Position numbers and translations under genes: made by a program. The notes under the pieces are model-generated. The model did no database searches. It worked only from the letters and a program-made list of their open reading frames with translations, and had not been told where the DNA came from. From DATKZH01 sp964475955 (lineage in GTDB: Bacteria > Planctomycetota > Planctomycetia > Pirellulales > Thermoguttaceae), in NCBI GenBank assembly GCA_964475955.1, contig CAYYZY010000054.1, positions 1 through 42,034 of the forward strand: DNA of 42,034 nt, given 5' to 3'. Positions 1 to 9,127 of the stretch are shown here, in pieces (positions within the stretch are counted from its first letter, which is position 1; the number at the start of each line of letters is the position of its first letter).

Positions 1-61
1 ACGTTGGAAACGTGCCCCACAACATGCGCGCACCACGCGCGCATCATCACGGTCACGGACT

Positions 62-3000
62 TTAATCCGCGTCGGCCGGCGCGCCGGACATCGCCGCCCG
101 AAGGGCGTTCCACACGGCGCGGGCGGCCGCGGGGGCCTTGCTCAGGATGCCCGAGGCGCCGTCGCCGGCCGTCTCCGTATCGGACTTGGGCGGGAGCGGC
201 TCGTCGGTGAAGGTCAGGGTGATGGTGTTCCGCTGGAGCCGCATTTCGACGGTGCGCTTTTCGGGGTCGCCCGCCATCGCGAAGCTGTTGGTGGCCCCCG
301 GGAGCCGCTCGGCGTACACCTTGCGCCCGGTCCGTTTGTCGATACAGAGGACGGCGGTCTTCGCGCGCGCACGAGCGTTCCCCTGCGGCTCCTGCACCTT
401 GCTGATGAACGTGAGCACCGGCAAACGATTCGGCTGATCCACCGGCAGGCACTGATTCTCGACCGTACGCGGCGACGGCCACATGGGCTTGCCTTCCGCA
501 TCGAAGGCATACACCCGCGCTTCGCCGATCTGCACGCTGGAGACGACCTGCATGTTCCGTGCGCTGCGCATACCGCGGCGCGCCCCGCGCTCGTAGAGGA
601 CGAGGATCACCTGGTCGGCGGAGCAGAGGACGAAGAACTCGGAGGCAGCCCAGTCGGACTCGAGCGGGGCGTCGACGATGGTGCGGCCGTCGTGGAGGTC
701 GACGAGCACGAAGCGGCCGGCCGGTTCATACACGGCGGCGGCGTCGATCTCGTCGACGCGGCGGAGCTTCGCGTCGTCGGCGAAGTGTTTCGGCGGCCAG
801 ACGGCGCGCCCCTCCCACGGATCGACCATTTCCAGCGTGGAGCGGTCTTCTTCGCGTCGCCAGGCCAGCACGTGGCGCCCGAGGGCCGTCTGGCGGTCGC
901 GGGGCACTTCGCGTTCGCCGAGCAGCTCGCCGTCCAACGCCCGAAGCACCGTGGCGGTCGTTTCCCCGGAACGGACGAGAAACACGTACTCGTGGTCGCC
1001 GAACAGCTCGGCGTCGCGGGCAACGTTCCGCCGAATCCAGAGGGTTTCGCCGGTCCACGGATCGACGGCGACGCAGCTTCGCAGTTGTTTGAAGCAAAGG
1101 AGTTGCTCGTTGACGATCCTCGGCGGGCTCGAGTGCTCCGGTCCGTGCTGGAACAGGCGAACCTGCGGCATTCCGGCCGCCAGGTTGGCCAGTTGAAGCG
1201 GGAGGCCGGTGCCTGCGTCGGGCGAGGCGGGCCGATCGAGATTGTGGGTCCAGAGCAAGCGACGCGGCCCGGCGCCCAACGTGTCGGCCGCCAGGATTCG
1301 TCGGCCGCTGGAAAGCACCAGCATGTGCCCGCACGCGCTCACGCGCATCTGACTCCGGTTGAGCAGCGAATCGCCCTGCTGGGCCAACTCGCTGAGAGGC
1401 AGTCTCCAGATGGCCCTTCCGAAGCCGTCGCGGCCGACCAGCCTGGCCAGGGGCGATTGTTGGAGCTCGACGGTCACGTCGGAGAAGAACGGGGCCCGGG
1501 AACCTTCGAACGTGACGGGGGCCTTGTTGTAGTTGGGCGGCGGCGCCGTCTTGGGCGTGCTTTTGGAGACGACGACTCGCCCGGTCGGCCAGAGCGAGCC
1601 GGGCTCGAGCTGCCGGCGAACCGGATCGTTTTTGGGGAGCGACTCGACCAGCTCACGGCCGGTTTTGCCCGGGCGGCACACGGCGTCGGCCAGTTCGCCG
1701 CCCAACCGCTCGTAGCAGAAGGCCGCGTCGTTGGCTCGCGGCGAGGCGCGAAGCAGATCGGCCCATTCGGCCACGGTGGCGGCCTCGCGCGACGGGTCGG
1801 AAGACCGCGCCGCGCGGCTGACGAGCAACTCGGCCCCCAACCACTCTCCCGATTCCCGGTAGCGGTCGACCAGGCGGCGACGGGCCTCGTCGGCGATCGG
1901 CTGGAGGCCGAAGTAGCGGAGGAAGCGCCGGATCGGCTCCGGCCCCTCCTCGGCCGACGCCGCCCGGAGCCGGGCCGACGCGGCCTCGTCGATCGCCGAG
2001 GCGATCTCCTCGGGCGCCGACTCGCGCAGCGCCGCCAGCCGCACCTGAATCCAGCGGTCCCGGCGCACGCTGAGCGACGGGTCGAGCCGCTCCATTTCGG
2101 GGTGATCGGAGTCCAGCGCGATCAGCTTCTGGTAGTGCTCCCACGCCGCGCCGAACTCGCCGCAGTCGGCCAACCCGAGGGCCATCCACCGCAGGTAGGT
2201 CGCCCGTTGCGACGGCTCGTCGATCAGCCGCTCAATCTCCGCCGCGCGGTCCCGATGCGCGGCGAACTGCGTTCGCAGGCCGTCCAACAGCGCGTCGCGC
2301 AACAGGCCCCGGGTGCGCGGGTTGGGCTCCAGTTCCCACGAACGCCGGAAACTCCGGACGGCCTCGTCGAGCTCCCCTTCGTCCCAGAGAATCTCGCCCT
2401 CCAGACAGAGGGCCTCCGCGTCGTCGGGGTCGCGCGCCAATCGCCGCTGGACGTCCCGGCGCAGCGACTCCAGTTGGTCGAACGCCTGCAAACCGGCCGC
2501 GTCTTGGGAAAGGACCCGGCCGCCGCAGACCGTCAGATTGCCGGGCACCACCTCGTGACGCGACCGGGAAACCCCGACCGGCTCCCCCGCCGCCAGGTCG
2601 ACGGCCATCACCTCGGCCGTGCTGAGCGGTAGGTAGTATCGCCCCTGGCTGCGGAAACCGACGCCGGTCGGCCTGCTGCCTTCGGGCAGCGCGACGGTGC
2701 GCCCGCCCCAGGCCGGCGCGGGCCGGGGGTGGGGGGGTTCGACCTCAGGCGGCTCGAAGAGCGACTCGTTGCCCGCGTCGGCCGGCTCGGGTTCCGGGTC
2801 GTCGGCCGGGGGGGCCTCGCGCGTCTGGTGCAGATCGAGCGCGCGCACGGCGCGCCGCCCGACCAGGACGACCTTTCCCTCGTGGACGCACGCCACGTAC
2901 AAGCCGTCTTCCCGGGGCGCTTTCCAAAGGAGGCGGCCGTCGCGAAGGTCGAGGCAGTGGAGCCAGTCGGAATCCAACGGCGAGACGAGCACGCGCCCCT

Positions 3001-4813
3001 CGGCCAGGATCACGCTCGAATCGATCCAGCGCCCGGAAGGATCAGGGTCGAGAATCGACCGCGAGCCCAGGAAGGCGACCTGCCGGCGCGAGCGGCCGTC
3101 GCTCTGCGAGTACTCATATCCCCAGAGCAGGGACCGCGTGGCCAATTCGACGGCCACGACCGACCGGTTCGACGTGGGGCAGACCAGCACTCCCTCGGCG
3201 TAGGAGGGCGACACGCCCGCGATCCGCCGCAAGGGGTTCTTCATCAGCAACTGATCGGCCCCGGCCAACTGTTGCGACCAGAGCAGTTCGCCCGAAGCGG
3301 CCTCCAGCACGATCAGGCTGATTTCCCCCATACGTTCGCCGATCGCGTAGAGGCGGCCCATCAGCGGCAGCGGCGGCCCGAGGAAGAAGGTCCCGGCCAG
3401 CGGCAGCTCGAAGTCGTCGGAAGAACCTCCCGCGTGCCACGCCAGCTTGCCCTCGGCGTGCAGGTCGTAGGCGGCCAGGCGGTTGTGGGGCCGGGGGCCG
3501 GTCGGGTCGTCGACGCGGCGTCCGCGAATGAAGGCCTGGAACTGCGTGGCGCCGATCTCCAGCCCCAGGTCCTCGATCGCGTACACCCGGTCGCCGTCGC
3601 TGCTCATCGAGCCGTACGTCGCGTCGGCCCACATGCGCAACCGCAGCGCGTATTCCAGTTGCGGCACGCGGCGATACGCGATCGTCTCGGGCGGATCGAG
3701 CAGGCTGGCGAACGGATCGTCGACCGGCGCCTCCCACAGCCGCTTGCCGGTCTCGAAATCGACCGCCAACAAATTGCGCGGCGTGCGCATCAAGACGAGG
3801 TCTTCGACAACCAGCGGGTGCAGGGCCGGCAGCGCCACGCGGTCCCAGTCGCGGTCGTTGTCGCGGATCTCCGCCAGCAGCGCCTCCAGGTAAGGATGGT
3901 CGGAACCGCGCACCCGCCACCGGGTGCTCAGAAGCGGCCGGTCGCCGCTTGCCGCCGCATTGCGTGTTGCGTTGCCGCGGTGTACCGACCACCGGTCCGA
4001 CCGGTCGTCTCGCACAACGGGCTCGGTTGCGGCCAACTCGTCGAGCCAGGCGAGAACCCCCTTCTCGCGGGCGAACAGCGGAACCTCTTCCCCGGCGACC
4101 TCGGCCGTCAGCCCGGGAAACCGCTCTTCGAGCGCCGCGAGCGTTCGGCCGGCTTTCTCCGGCTCGCCGGCGCGGATCCAGCAGATGGCCGTGGCCAGCG
4201 AGAGGGCGGGCTCAAACTGGTCGGCCGTGGGCGCGGCCTCGCGCAGCCTCTCCAGGGTGATCGCTCCGTCGACGGGCCGTCCGTGGTCGAGGCGGTGCAA
4301 CCCCAAAAGCAACGTCGCCTCGTACCCGGCCTGCGAGTGGAAGAAGCGCGACGACACCTCCTCCAGACCGGCGGCGTCGCCCGTCGTAACCGCCTCGGCC
4401 AGCATCTGCCTCGCCCGGGCACCGTACTGAAGCTCGTACAGCCGGCGGCCGCGAGCCGAAAGCCCTGCGAGTAGTTGTTGGACTTCGGTCTTGAGGCCCC
4501 GCAACGAGCCGGGACTCTCGTCGGCGGGCAGGAAGTAGTCTTGCGGACCTTCCAGAATGGCGCCCAAACAACGGATGGCCTCGGCGTAGCGGTCCTCGTC
4601 GATGAGTTGCCGGGCCTGTCTGAGCAGGCGGAGCGTGGCGCGATCGGGCGGCGTGAACACGCTCTGCTGCCGCGCCGCCTGCGCTTCCGAGGGTTGGCCA
4701 CCTTCGTCTCCGGTTACGGCGTGTGCGGCCACGGCCCAGCGCGCCGACTGCGGCGCGGCGACCGCAATCAGAAGCGCGACGCGCGCGAGATGTCCCGAGC
4801 GTCCCCAGTCCAC
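62..4813 (-). CDS. Very large secreted TPR / PQQ-like beta-propeller protein
   Basis: About 1583 residues. After a short N-terminal hydrophobic segment (LARVALLIAVAAP), which I read as a Sec signal, come helical repeats, a first PQQ-like propeller (repeated 'W..A..DG.LLW' and 'VAVDLATG' blade ends), a middle TPR-like stretch containing ARDPDDAEALCLEGEILWDE, and a second propeller near the C-terminus (VAVDPWTGETLWIRR). BamB-like propellers fused to TPRs are common in planctomycetes and are thought to act as periplasmic scaffolds; no enzyme motif is visible. Start choice: the frame stays open to a TTG at 4864 and an ATG at 4849, but a GTG at 4813 has an AGGAG five bases upstream and puts the hydrophobic segment close to the N-terminus. 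The gene is transcribed away from HU and appears monocistronic. The product class is secure; the role is unknown. Confidence 0.85.
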   Translation of the reverse strand: MDWGRSGHLARVALLIAVAAPQSARWAVAAHAVTGDEGGQPSEAQAARQQSVFTPPDRATLRLLRQARQLIDEDRYAEAIRCLGAILEGPQDYFLPADESPGSLRGLKTEVQQLLAGLSARGRRLYELQYGARARQMLAEAVTTGDAAGLEEVSSRFFHSQAGYEATLLLGLHRLDHGRPVDGAITLERLREAAPTADQFEPALSLATAICWIRAGEPEKAGRTLAALEERFPGLTAEVAGEEVPLFAREKGVLAWLDELAATEPVVRDDRSDRWSVHRGNATRNAAASGDRPLLSTRWRVRGSDHPYLEALLAEIRDNDRDWDRVALPALHPLVVEDLVLMRTPRNLLAVDFETGKRLWEAPVDDPFASLLDPPETIAYRRVPQLEYALRLRMWADATYGSMSSDGDRVYAIEDLGLEIGATQFQAFIRGRRVDDPTGPRPHNRLAAYDLHAEGKLAWHAGGSSDDFELPLAGTFFLGPPLPLMGRLYAIGERMGEISLIVLEAASGELLWSQQLAGADQLLMKNPLRRIAGVSPSYAEGVLVCPTSNRSVVAVELATRSLLWGYEYSQSDGRSRRQVAFLGSRSILDPDPSGRWIDSSVILAEGRVLVSPLDSDWLHCLDLRDGRLLWKAPREDGLYVACVHEGKVVLVGRRAVRALDLHQTREAPPADDPEPEPADAGNESLFEPPEVEPPHPRPAPAWGGRTVALPEGSRPTGVGFRSQGRYYLPLSTAEVMAVDLAAGEPVGVSRSRHEVVPGNLTVCGGRVLSQDAAGLQAFDQLESLRRDVQRRLARDPDDAEALCLEGEILWDEGELDEAVRSFRRSWELEPNPRTRGLLRDALLDGLRTQFAAHRDRAAEIERLIDEPSQRATYLRWMALGLADCGEFGAAWEHYQKLIALDSDHPEMERLDPSLSVRRDRWIQVRLAALRESAPEEIASAIDEAASARLRAASAEEGPEPIRRFLRYFGLQPIADEARRRLVDRYRESGEWLGAELLVSRAARSSDPSREAATVAEWADLLRASPRANDAAFCYERLGGELADAVCRPGKTGRELVESLPKNDPVRRQLEPGSLWPTGRVVVSKSTPKTAPPPNYNKAPVTFEGSRAPFFSDVTVELQQSPLARLVGRDGFGRAIWRLPLSELAQQGDSLLNRSQMRVSACGHMLVLSSGRRILAADTLGAGPRRLLWTHNLDRPASPDAGTGLPLQLANLAAGMPQVRLFQHGPEHSSPPRIVNEQLLCFKQLRSCVAVDPWTGETLWIRRNVARDAELFGDHEYVFLVRSGETTATVLRALDGELLGEREVPRDRQTALGRHVLAWRREEDRSTLEMVDPWEGRAVWPPKHFADDAKLRRVDEIDAAAVYEPAGRFVLVDLHDGRTIVDAPLESDWAASEFFVLCSADQVILVLYERGARRGMRSARNMQVVSSVQIGEARVYAFDAEGKPMWPSPRTVENQCLPVDQPNRLPVLTFISKVQEPQGNARARAKTAVLCIDKRTGRKVYAERLPGATNSFAMAGDPEKRTVEMRLQRNTITLTFTDEPLPPKSDTETAGDGASGILSKAPAAARAVWNALRAAMSGAPADAD

Positions 4814-4928
4814 GACGGCTCCTCTTCCTGCTTGAGCAGTCTGGCGCATCGGGGCGACGCTCAAAACGTCGCGCCCCCCGATCGGCCGTTCAACTCGCTG
4901 CCAAGCGATGGGTCCTACGAACGTCTGG

Positions 4929-5007
4929 CAAAACGGGGACTGGCTCCCGGTTTGCGGCCAGACGACCGCTGGTTCCTCCCGAGACCGAGGGTGCCCGTCC
5001 CCGTTGT
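4929..5007. repeat. Imperfect inverted repeat, GGGGACAGGCACC family
   Basis: The left arm (4929-4948, core AACGGGGACTGGCTCC) pairs imperfectly with the right arm (4989-5007, core GGGTGCCCGTCCCCGTT). Partial cousins occur at 7541-7575 (GGGGACAGGCACC) and near 35405 (ACGGGGACAAGGCGCC). I recall similar dispersed elements in other bacteria, but only the three local copies are directly seen. Confidence 0.5.
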
Positions 5008-5404
5008 GTCAGGACCCTAAGCACTTGCAATACAATATCTTAGAAGACTCGCGCCCGCTTGGCAAGCAATCGTGGCCCCCTGAGTCGCGCGATCGTGCGG
5101 CGGACGGGCCTCGCCGGGCCGATTGGCGCGGGGGCGCCTTCTCGGAGGCGCGTCGCGCGGCCTCCTGCCCGTGCGGATATTGTGGTTCGAGCGTTGCCGC
5201 CATGCCAGCAACTTCGGCGGGTTTCTGGGCGGCGGCGGGCGCGCCGGCAATCGGTTGGGCGAGGCCGTCATGCGGGTCCGACTCGGCGCGGCAGGCAAGC
5301 CTCCGGCTGCGCGCCGCCTCGTCGGCCCCCTGCAAAGACCCGAGGCAGCAGGCCGTCGGCGTCATTTTTTCCCTTTTTTTTGGGCACGAGAGGCGTTTTC
5401 CGTC

Positions 5405-5434
5405 TTGAATTTCTCGGAAGATTCTCTCTAATCA
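5405..5434 (+). promoter_or_regulatory. Putative sigma70-type promoter of the HU gene
   Basis: TTGAAT (5405-5410), an 18-base spacer, then TAATCA (5429-5434). The start codon is about 70 bases downstream. This is the most AT-rich stretch of the upstream region. Confidence 0.5.
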
Positions 5435-5503
5435 TCGCGTCCACTGAACGGGACGGACGAACATCATTACCCCCACGGAACCTCGCACGGAGGGCTACGG
5501 ACT

Positions 5504-5821
5504 ATGGCCAAGGCAGCGAAAAAACCCCCCACCAAGTCGCAGATTCTCGCGAACATCGCCGAAGCGACCGACCTGTCCAAAAAGGACGTGGCGGCCGTTT
5601 TCGACGCCTTGCAGGACGAGATCCGCAAAGCGCTGAAGCCGAAGGATGGGTCGTTCACCATCCCCGGCCTGGTGAAGATCGGCAAGAAGCGGATGAAGGC
5701 CACGCCCGCCCAGAAGAACGTTCGCAACCCCTTCACCGGCGAACTCTACGATCGGCCCGCCAAGCCGGCCTACACCAAGATCACGGTGCGGGCACTCAAG
5801 AACCTCAAGGACCTCGCCTGA
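5504..5821 (+). CDS. HU-family DNA-binding protein
   Basis: 105 residues. The N-terminal helices (SQILANIAEATDLSKKDV) and the beta-arm RNPFTGE motif (about residues 75-81) identify the HU/IHF fold, which binds and bends DNA as a dimer in the nucleoid; the Pro of the RNP motif is the intercalating residue in the family. The start has GGAGGG (5489-5494) nine bases upstream. The sequence departs from textbook HU: the segment after RNP reads LYDRPAKPAYTKITVRALKNLKD instead of the usual KIPA..VPKFRPGKALKD, and the arm is preceded by a basic KIGKKRMKATPAQ stretch. It is a single-gene unit with its own promoter and is convergent with maf. Confidence 0.93.
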   Translation: MAKAAKKPPTKSQILANIAEATDLSKKDVAAVFDALQDEIRKALKPKDGSFTIPGLVKIGKKRMKATPAQKNVRNPFTGELYDRPAKPAYTKITVRALKNLKDLA

Positions 5822-5856
5822 GCGAAGTCTCCGGGGGCAGGTTTCGTCCGCGGCTT

Positions 5857-5880
5857 CGGGGGGAACGCTTTTCACCCCCG
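5857..5880 (+). terminator. Possible hairpin after the HU gene
   Basis: A CGGGGG / CCCCCG stem of six pairs with an AT-richer loop lies 36 bases after the HU stop. There is no clear U-tract, so a factor-independent terminator is only tentative. The site lies between two convergent genes. Confidence 0.3.
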
Positions 5881-5958
5881 GTCGCCTTATGCGAACAATC
5901 CGCGCGAATGGCTCCGGCGAGCTTGCCGTCGCCGGAGTCGTTCCGCGCCGCGAGGCAG

Positions 5959-6576
5959 TCAAGGGCTCCCCTCCTTGCCGGACGGGTTCGGGCCTTCGGC
6001 CCGGGCCATCATCTCGGCCAATAGCTCGAGGGGGAGGCCGACCACGTTCGATTCGCTGCCTGCGATCACGTGGACCCAACCGAGTCGGTCCTGGTAGCCG
6101 AACGCACCCGCCTTGCCGCGCCATGCGCCCGAGGCGAGATACGCGTCGATCTGCTCGTCGCTAAGCGGATCCATGCGGAGCCTGGTGACGGCCACGCCGA
6201 CGTCGACCCGGCCCGACGGCTGCTGCCACAGGCACAGCCCGCTCAACACGCGGTGTTCGCGGCCCCGGAGGGTCTCGAGCATCCGGCGTGCGTGGGTCGC
6301 GTCGTCGGGTTTGCCGAGCACGCGGCCGTCGCACTCGGCGATCGTGTCGCACCCGAGGATCAGGCCGCGCCCCAGGCGCGCCGCCACGTCGGCCGCCTTC
6401 CCGCGCGCCAGCCGGGCGACCAGTTCGGCCGGGGCTTCTTCCGCGTGCAAGGGATCCTCGGCCGCCTCTTGCGGCGGATGCACTTCGAAACGATACCCCG
6501 CCTGGGCGAGCAGCTCCCGCCGACGGGGAGAGCGGCTCGCCAGCACCAGCTTCGTTGGCCCCACGTTTTCCCCCAT
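5959..6576 (-). CDS. maf: Maf/HAM1-fold nucleoside triphosphate pyrophosphatase
   Basis: 205 residues. The N-terminal LVLASRSPRRRELL signature is the phosphate-binding motif of Maf proteins. It is followed by GCDTIAECDGRVLGKPDD (the acidic DT..DG region) and a C-terminal AGAFGYQDRLG...I.GSESNVVGLPL block, also diagnostic. Maf enzymes hydrolyse non-canonical or modified NTPs to the monophosphate and pyrophosphate in the cytosol and are linked to septum formation. The open frame extends far upstream, but its extra 85 codons translate the palindromic repeat at 6668-6750, so the ATG at 6576 (MGENVGPTKLV) is preferred. The length fits the family (190-210). It is divergent from the rluA-like gene. 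Confidence 0.93.
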   Translation of the reverse strand: MGENVGPTKLVLASRSPRRRELLAQAGYRFEVHPPQEAAEDPLHAEEAPAELVARLARGKAADVAARLGRGLILGCDTIAECDGRVLGKPDDATHARRMLETLRGREHRVLSGLCLWQQPSGRVDVGVAVTRLRMDPLSDEQIDAYLASGAWRGKAGAFGYQDRLGWVHVIAGSESNVVGLPLELLAEMMARAEGPNPSGKEGSP

Positions 6577-6667
6577 ACAAGTTCGCGATGTGCCGCGTCG
6601 CTCTTCTGTGGTACGATAGGGCGAGGTATAAAACCCATGCGCCGCGCATGAAACGCGATCGCGGGTC

Positions 6668-6750
6668 GCGTGGGTCTCGTGTACCTCGCCCCACCCTACT
6701 TGACCCCACCGGACTGTCAGGTAGGGTGGGTCGAGGTACGAGACCCACGC
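6668..6750. repeat. Long inverted repeat (GTAGGGTGGGTC family)
   Basis: A left arm of about 32 bases (6668-6699, GCGTGGGTCTCGTGTACC...) is the near-perfect reverse complement of the right arm (6721-6750, GTAGGGTGGGTCGAGGTACG...). A 21-base loop separates them. It lies between maf and the pseudouridine synthase gene. A single diverged arm recurs at 36884-36915. Confidence 0.85.
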
Positions 6751-6856
6751 GCTTCGCTGCACAGCATACAGCATCTTGAGAAACGCGCTCCGGTCGCCGC
6801 GGTCGTGATGCGTCATTGTAGGAGCCGGCACGTCGGCCGGGTAGGTCAGGCTGCGG

Positions 6857-7537
6857 ATGAACGGCCAATCGCTCGAAGTCCTCTACGAAGACAACCACCT
6901 CCTGGCGGTGCTCAAGCCGGCGGGCCTGGCCACGATGGGGCTGCCGGGTGACCAGCCGACGCTGCTCACCGTGGCGAAGCAATGGGTCAAGCAGCGCTAC
7001 GCAAAGCCCGGAAACGTCTACCTCGGCGTGATGAGCCGGCTCGATACGCCGGTGACCGGCGTCGTGCTGTTGGCGCGCACCTCGAAGGCCGCCCGGCGAC
7101 TGACCGAACAGTTCCGCAACCGGACCGTCGAGAAGACCTACTGGGCGCTGGCCGAGGGTGCGGTGAGACCGGCGTCGAGCGAGTGGGTCGACTGGCTCTT
7201 CTCCGACGAGCGGCACCGTCGGGTGCGCGTGGTCGACCCCTCGCGGCCGGGCGCCAAGGAGGCCCGGCTTGCCTACCGGCGTCTGGAACTGCTGGAGGGC
7301 AACTCCCTGTTGGCGGTGGAACTTCAGACGGGCCGGAAGCATCAAATCCGCGTGCAGTTCGCCCGGCGGGGCCATCCGATCGTGGGCGACCGGAAATACG
7401 GCAGCCGTCAAGCCTTTCCGGCGGGCATCGCGCTGCACGCCCGGCGGTTGGTCGTGGCCCATCCGGTGGGGGGCGAGCCGGTCGTTCTGGAGGCCCCCCT
7501 GCCCTCGACCTGGGCGAACTTCGGCGTCGTGGGGTGA
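6857..7537 (+). CDS. RluA-family pseudouridine synthase
   Basis: 226 residues. It has the catalytic core SRLDTPVTGVVLLART with the nucleophilic Asp at residue 63 (the family motif is HRLDxxTSG; here Ser replaces His). Other family blocks are VLYEDNHLLAVLKPAG near the N-terminus and LQTGRKHQIRVQFARRGHPIVGD near residues 155-177. The enzyme isomerises specific uridines in rRNA or tRNA to pseudouridine. There is no S4 domain, so it is closer to RluA/RluC catalytic-domain proteins than to RluD. The start is ATG with only a weak Shine-Dalgarno. It is the first plus-strand gene after the inverted repeat and is followed 116 bases later by the kinase gene. Which RNA is modified cannot be read from the sequence. 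Confidence 0.92.
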   Translation: MNGQSLEVLYEDNHLLAVLKPAGLATMGLPGDQPTLLTVAKQWVKQRYAKPGNVYLGVMSRLDTPVTGVVLLARTSKAARRLTEQFRNRTVEKTYWALAEGAVRPASSEWVDWLFSDERHRRVRVVDPSRPGAKEARLAYRRLELLEGNSLLAVELQTGRKHQIRVQFARRGHPIVGDRKYGSRQAFPAGIALHARRLVVAHPVGGEPVVLEAPLPSTWANFGVVG

Positions 7538-7540
7538 TGG

Positions 7541-7575
7541 GGACAGGCACCAGGCTCCTTGGCGCCGATGGCGGT
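7541..7575. repeat. Partial GGGGACAGGCACC-type element
   Basis: Directly after the pseudouridine synthase stop codon comes GGGGACAGGCACC, a spacer and then GGCGCC. It resembles one arm of the inverted repeat at 4929-5007. Confidence 0.4.
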
Positions 7576-7653
7576 TGGACGTAACGTGGCGGTAGGGCGA
7601 GCTGATCGAGCGATGGGGCTCGCAGCGCCCCCAACGGAGGACAAAGAAGACCG

Positions 7654-9048
7654 GTGAGTGCGCGACGCAGGACCAACTTCGAGCGGTGTGCCCTGGCCAG
7701 TGGGCTGCTCGACCAGGAGCAGCTCGACGAGGCCCGGACTGCGCTCGAGGCCGCCGGCGCCGCTCCGCCGCCCGGCGACGCGCAACTGGCCGAGAAGCTC
7801 GTCAAGCTGGGCCGATTGAACGTCTGGCAGTCGAAACAACTGCTCGAAGGCCGAACCCGGTTCAACCTCGGCCCCTACTGGATGGTCGACTGGATCGGCC
7901 GGGGCGGCATGGGCCAGGTCTTCAAGGCGCGCCACGAGTTGCTCGACCGCGTGGTGGCCGTCAAGGTGCTGCCGCGCAGCAAGTCGTCGCCGGAAAGCGT
8001 GGCCAACTTCATGCGCGAGGTCCGGCACGCGGCCAAGCTCGACCACCCCTACCTGGTGCGCGCGTTCGACGCGGGCGAGGACGGCAACGTCTGCTTCCTG
8101 GTCACCGAGTACGTCCCCGGGGCCGACCTCCGCAAGCTGGTGCGCCGCGACGGGCCGATGAGCATGGAATCGGCGGCCGGGGTCGTCTCCCAGGTCGCCG
8201 CCGGACTCCAGCACGCCCACGACCGGGGGCTCGTCCATCGCGACGTGAAGCCGGGCAACGTCCTGGTCACGCCCGAGGGCACGGCCAAGCTCTCCGACTT
8301 GGGGCTGGCCGGGCCGCTGGGGGGCGACGCCGAGAACGACCCCCGCTTCGGCAAGATCGCCGGGACGGCCGACTACCTTTCGCCCGACCACATCCAGTCG
8401 CCCTGGAAGCCCACGCCGGCCTGGGATATTTACTCCCTGGGCTGTACGCTCTACTACGCCGTGACCGGCAAGGTGCCTTTCCCGGGCGGCACGACCGTCG
8501 ACAAGGTGCGAGCCCATCGCGAGCTTCGCCCGTTGGACCCGCGGCGCCTCAATTCGACGCTGACCGTCCCCTTCGTCGAGCTGGTGGCCGACATGATGGC
8601 CAAGGACCCGGCCGAGCGGATCCAGTCGGCCCAGGCGGTGATCGCCCGGCTGGCCCCCTGGGCCGGCGCCGCCAGGCCGATCGTGGTCGGCGGCGGTGGG
8701 AAGGACCGCCCGGCGTCGCCGACGGCCCAACCCTCGGAGGTGGCCACGGCGCTTCCCGCCACCGAGGCCGACGCGGACGACGCCGAGCAGGCCGGGCTCG
8801 ACGACACGCAGTCGAGCTTCCCCGAGATTCCCGAGTTGCCGGGCGGCCACAGCGACGTTTCCGGTTCCCAGACCACCTACCCCGTCGGCTCGGGCGGCCA
8901 AGAGACGTCGTCGGCCACCCAGTTCCCCTCCGCCGACCGCCCCCGCCCGCTGGCCATCTTTCACCCGGTCGTCGTCCTCCTCCTCTTCCCCACGTGCCTC
9001 GTCGGCCTGGTCGTGCTCCTGTGGTGGCTGGTGCAAATGCTTCGGTAA
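7654..9048 (+). CDS. Membrane-anchored Hanks-type Ser/Thr protein kinase
   Basis: 464 residues, GTG start with GGAGG 13 bases upstream. Residues 1-75 form a small helical module (SGLLDQEQLDEAR...KLGRLNVWQSKQLLEGR) of the kind that precedes many planctomycete kinases. The kinase domain spans about 75-335: glycine loop GRGGMG (82-87), VAVK Lys104, HRDVKPGN (His195, Asp197) and a DLG motif at Asp215 replacing DFG. The activation segment has GTADYLSPDH. The catalytic set is complete, so the kinase is probably active. A disordered linker rich in P, A, S and T leads to one C-terminal transmembrane segment (about 430-458, VVVLLLFPTCLVGLVVLLWW) with almost no extracytoplasmic tail, so it lacks a sensor domain outside. 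Substrates are unknown. Confidence 0.95.
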   Translation: MSARRRTNFERCALASGLLDQEQLDEARTALEAAGAAPPPGDAQLAEKLVKLGRLNVWQSKQLLEGRTRFNLGPYWMVDWIGRGGMGQVFKARHELLDRVVAVKVLPRSKSSPESVANFMREVRHAAKLDHPYLVRAFDAGEDGNVCFLVTEYVPGADLRKLVRRDGPMSMESAAGVVSQVAAGLQHAHDRGLVHRDVKPGNVLVTPEGTAKLSDLGLAGPLGGDAENDPRFGKIAGTADYLSPDHIQSPWKPTPAWDIYSLGCTLYYAVTGKVPFPGGTTVDKVRAHRELRPLDPRRLNSTLTVPFVELVADMMAKDPAERIQSAQAVIARLAPWAGAARPIVVGGGGKDRPASPTAQPSEVATALPATEADADDAEQAGLDDTQSSFPEIPELPGGHSDVSGSQTTYPVGSGGQETSSATQFPSADRPRPLAIFHPVVVLLLFPTCLVGLVVLLWWLVQMLR

Positions 9049-9127
9049 GTCTACGGGTTTACGGGGTTCGGGATCGCGATACGCTGAAGCATAACTACGG
9101 GGTTCGCACGCGGTCGCGGTCCGCATC

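Larger units (their letters stand above)
4814..5503. other. 690-bp intergenic region between divergent genes
   Basis: No convincing gene was found. It holds an imperfect inverted repeat of the GGGGACAGGCACC type (4929-5007), a T-rich tract near 5363-5381 (two T runs separated by CCC), and the HU promoter at 5405-5434. The remaining open frames have arginine-rich, low-complexity translations typical of shadows. Confidence 0.6.

Noticed and set aside
692..2632. Long plus-strand open frame of 646 codons opposite the PQQ/TPR gene
   Set aside because: It is antisense to a protein with clear propeller and TPR repeats; its translation has no fold-like pattern and reflects high-GC codon bias.
5059..6024. 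321-codon frame overlapping HU in another frame
   Set aside because: HU has its own ribosome site and known motifs; the longer frame has no recognisable sequence.
6577..6831. N-terminal extension of Maf
   Set aside because: The extra 85 residues are a translation of the inverted repeat at 6668-6750, and homology starts at MGENVGPTKLV.
8951..9048. Separate small membrane protein at the kinase C-terminus
   Set aside because: The segment is in frame with the kinase and forms its C-terminal anchor; no separate start site is seen.
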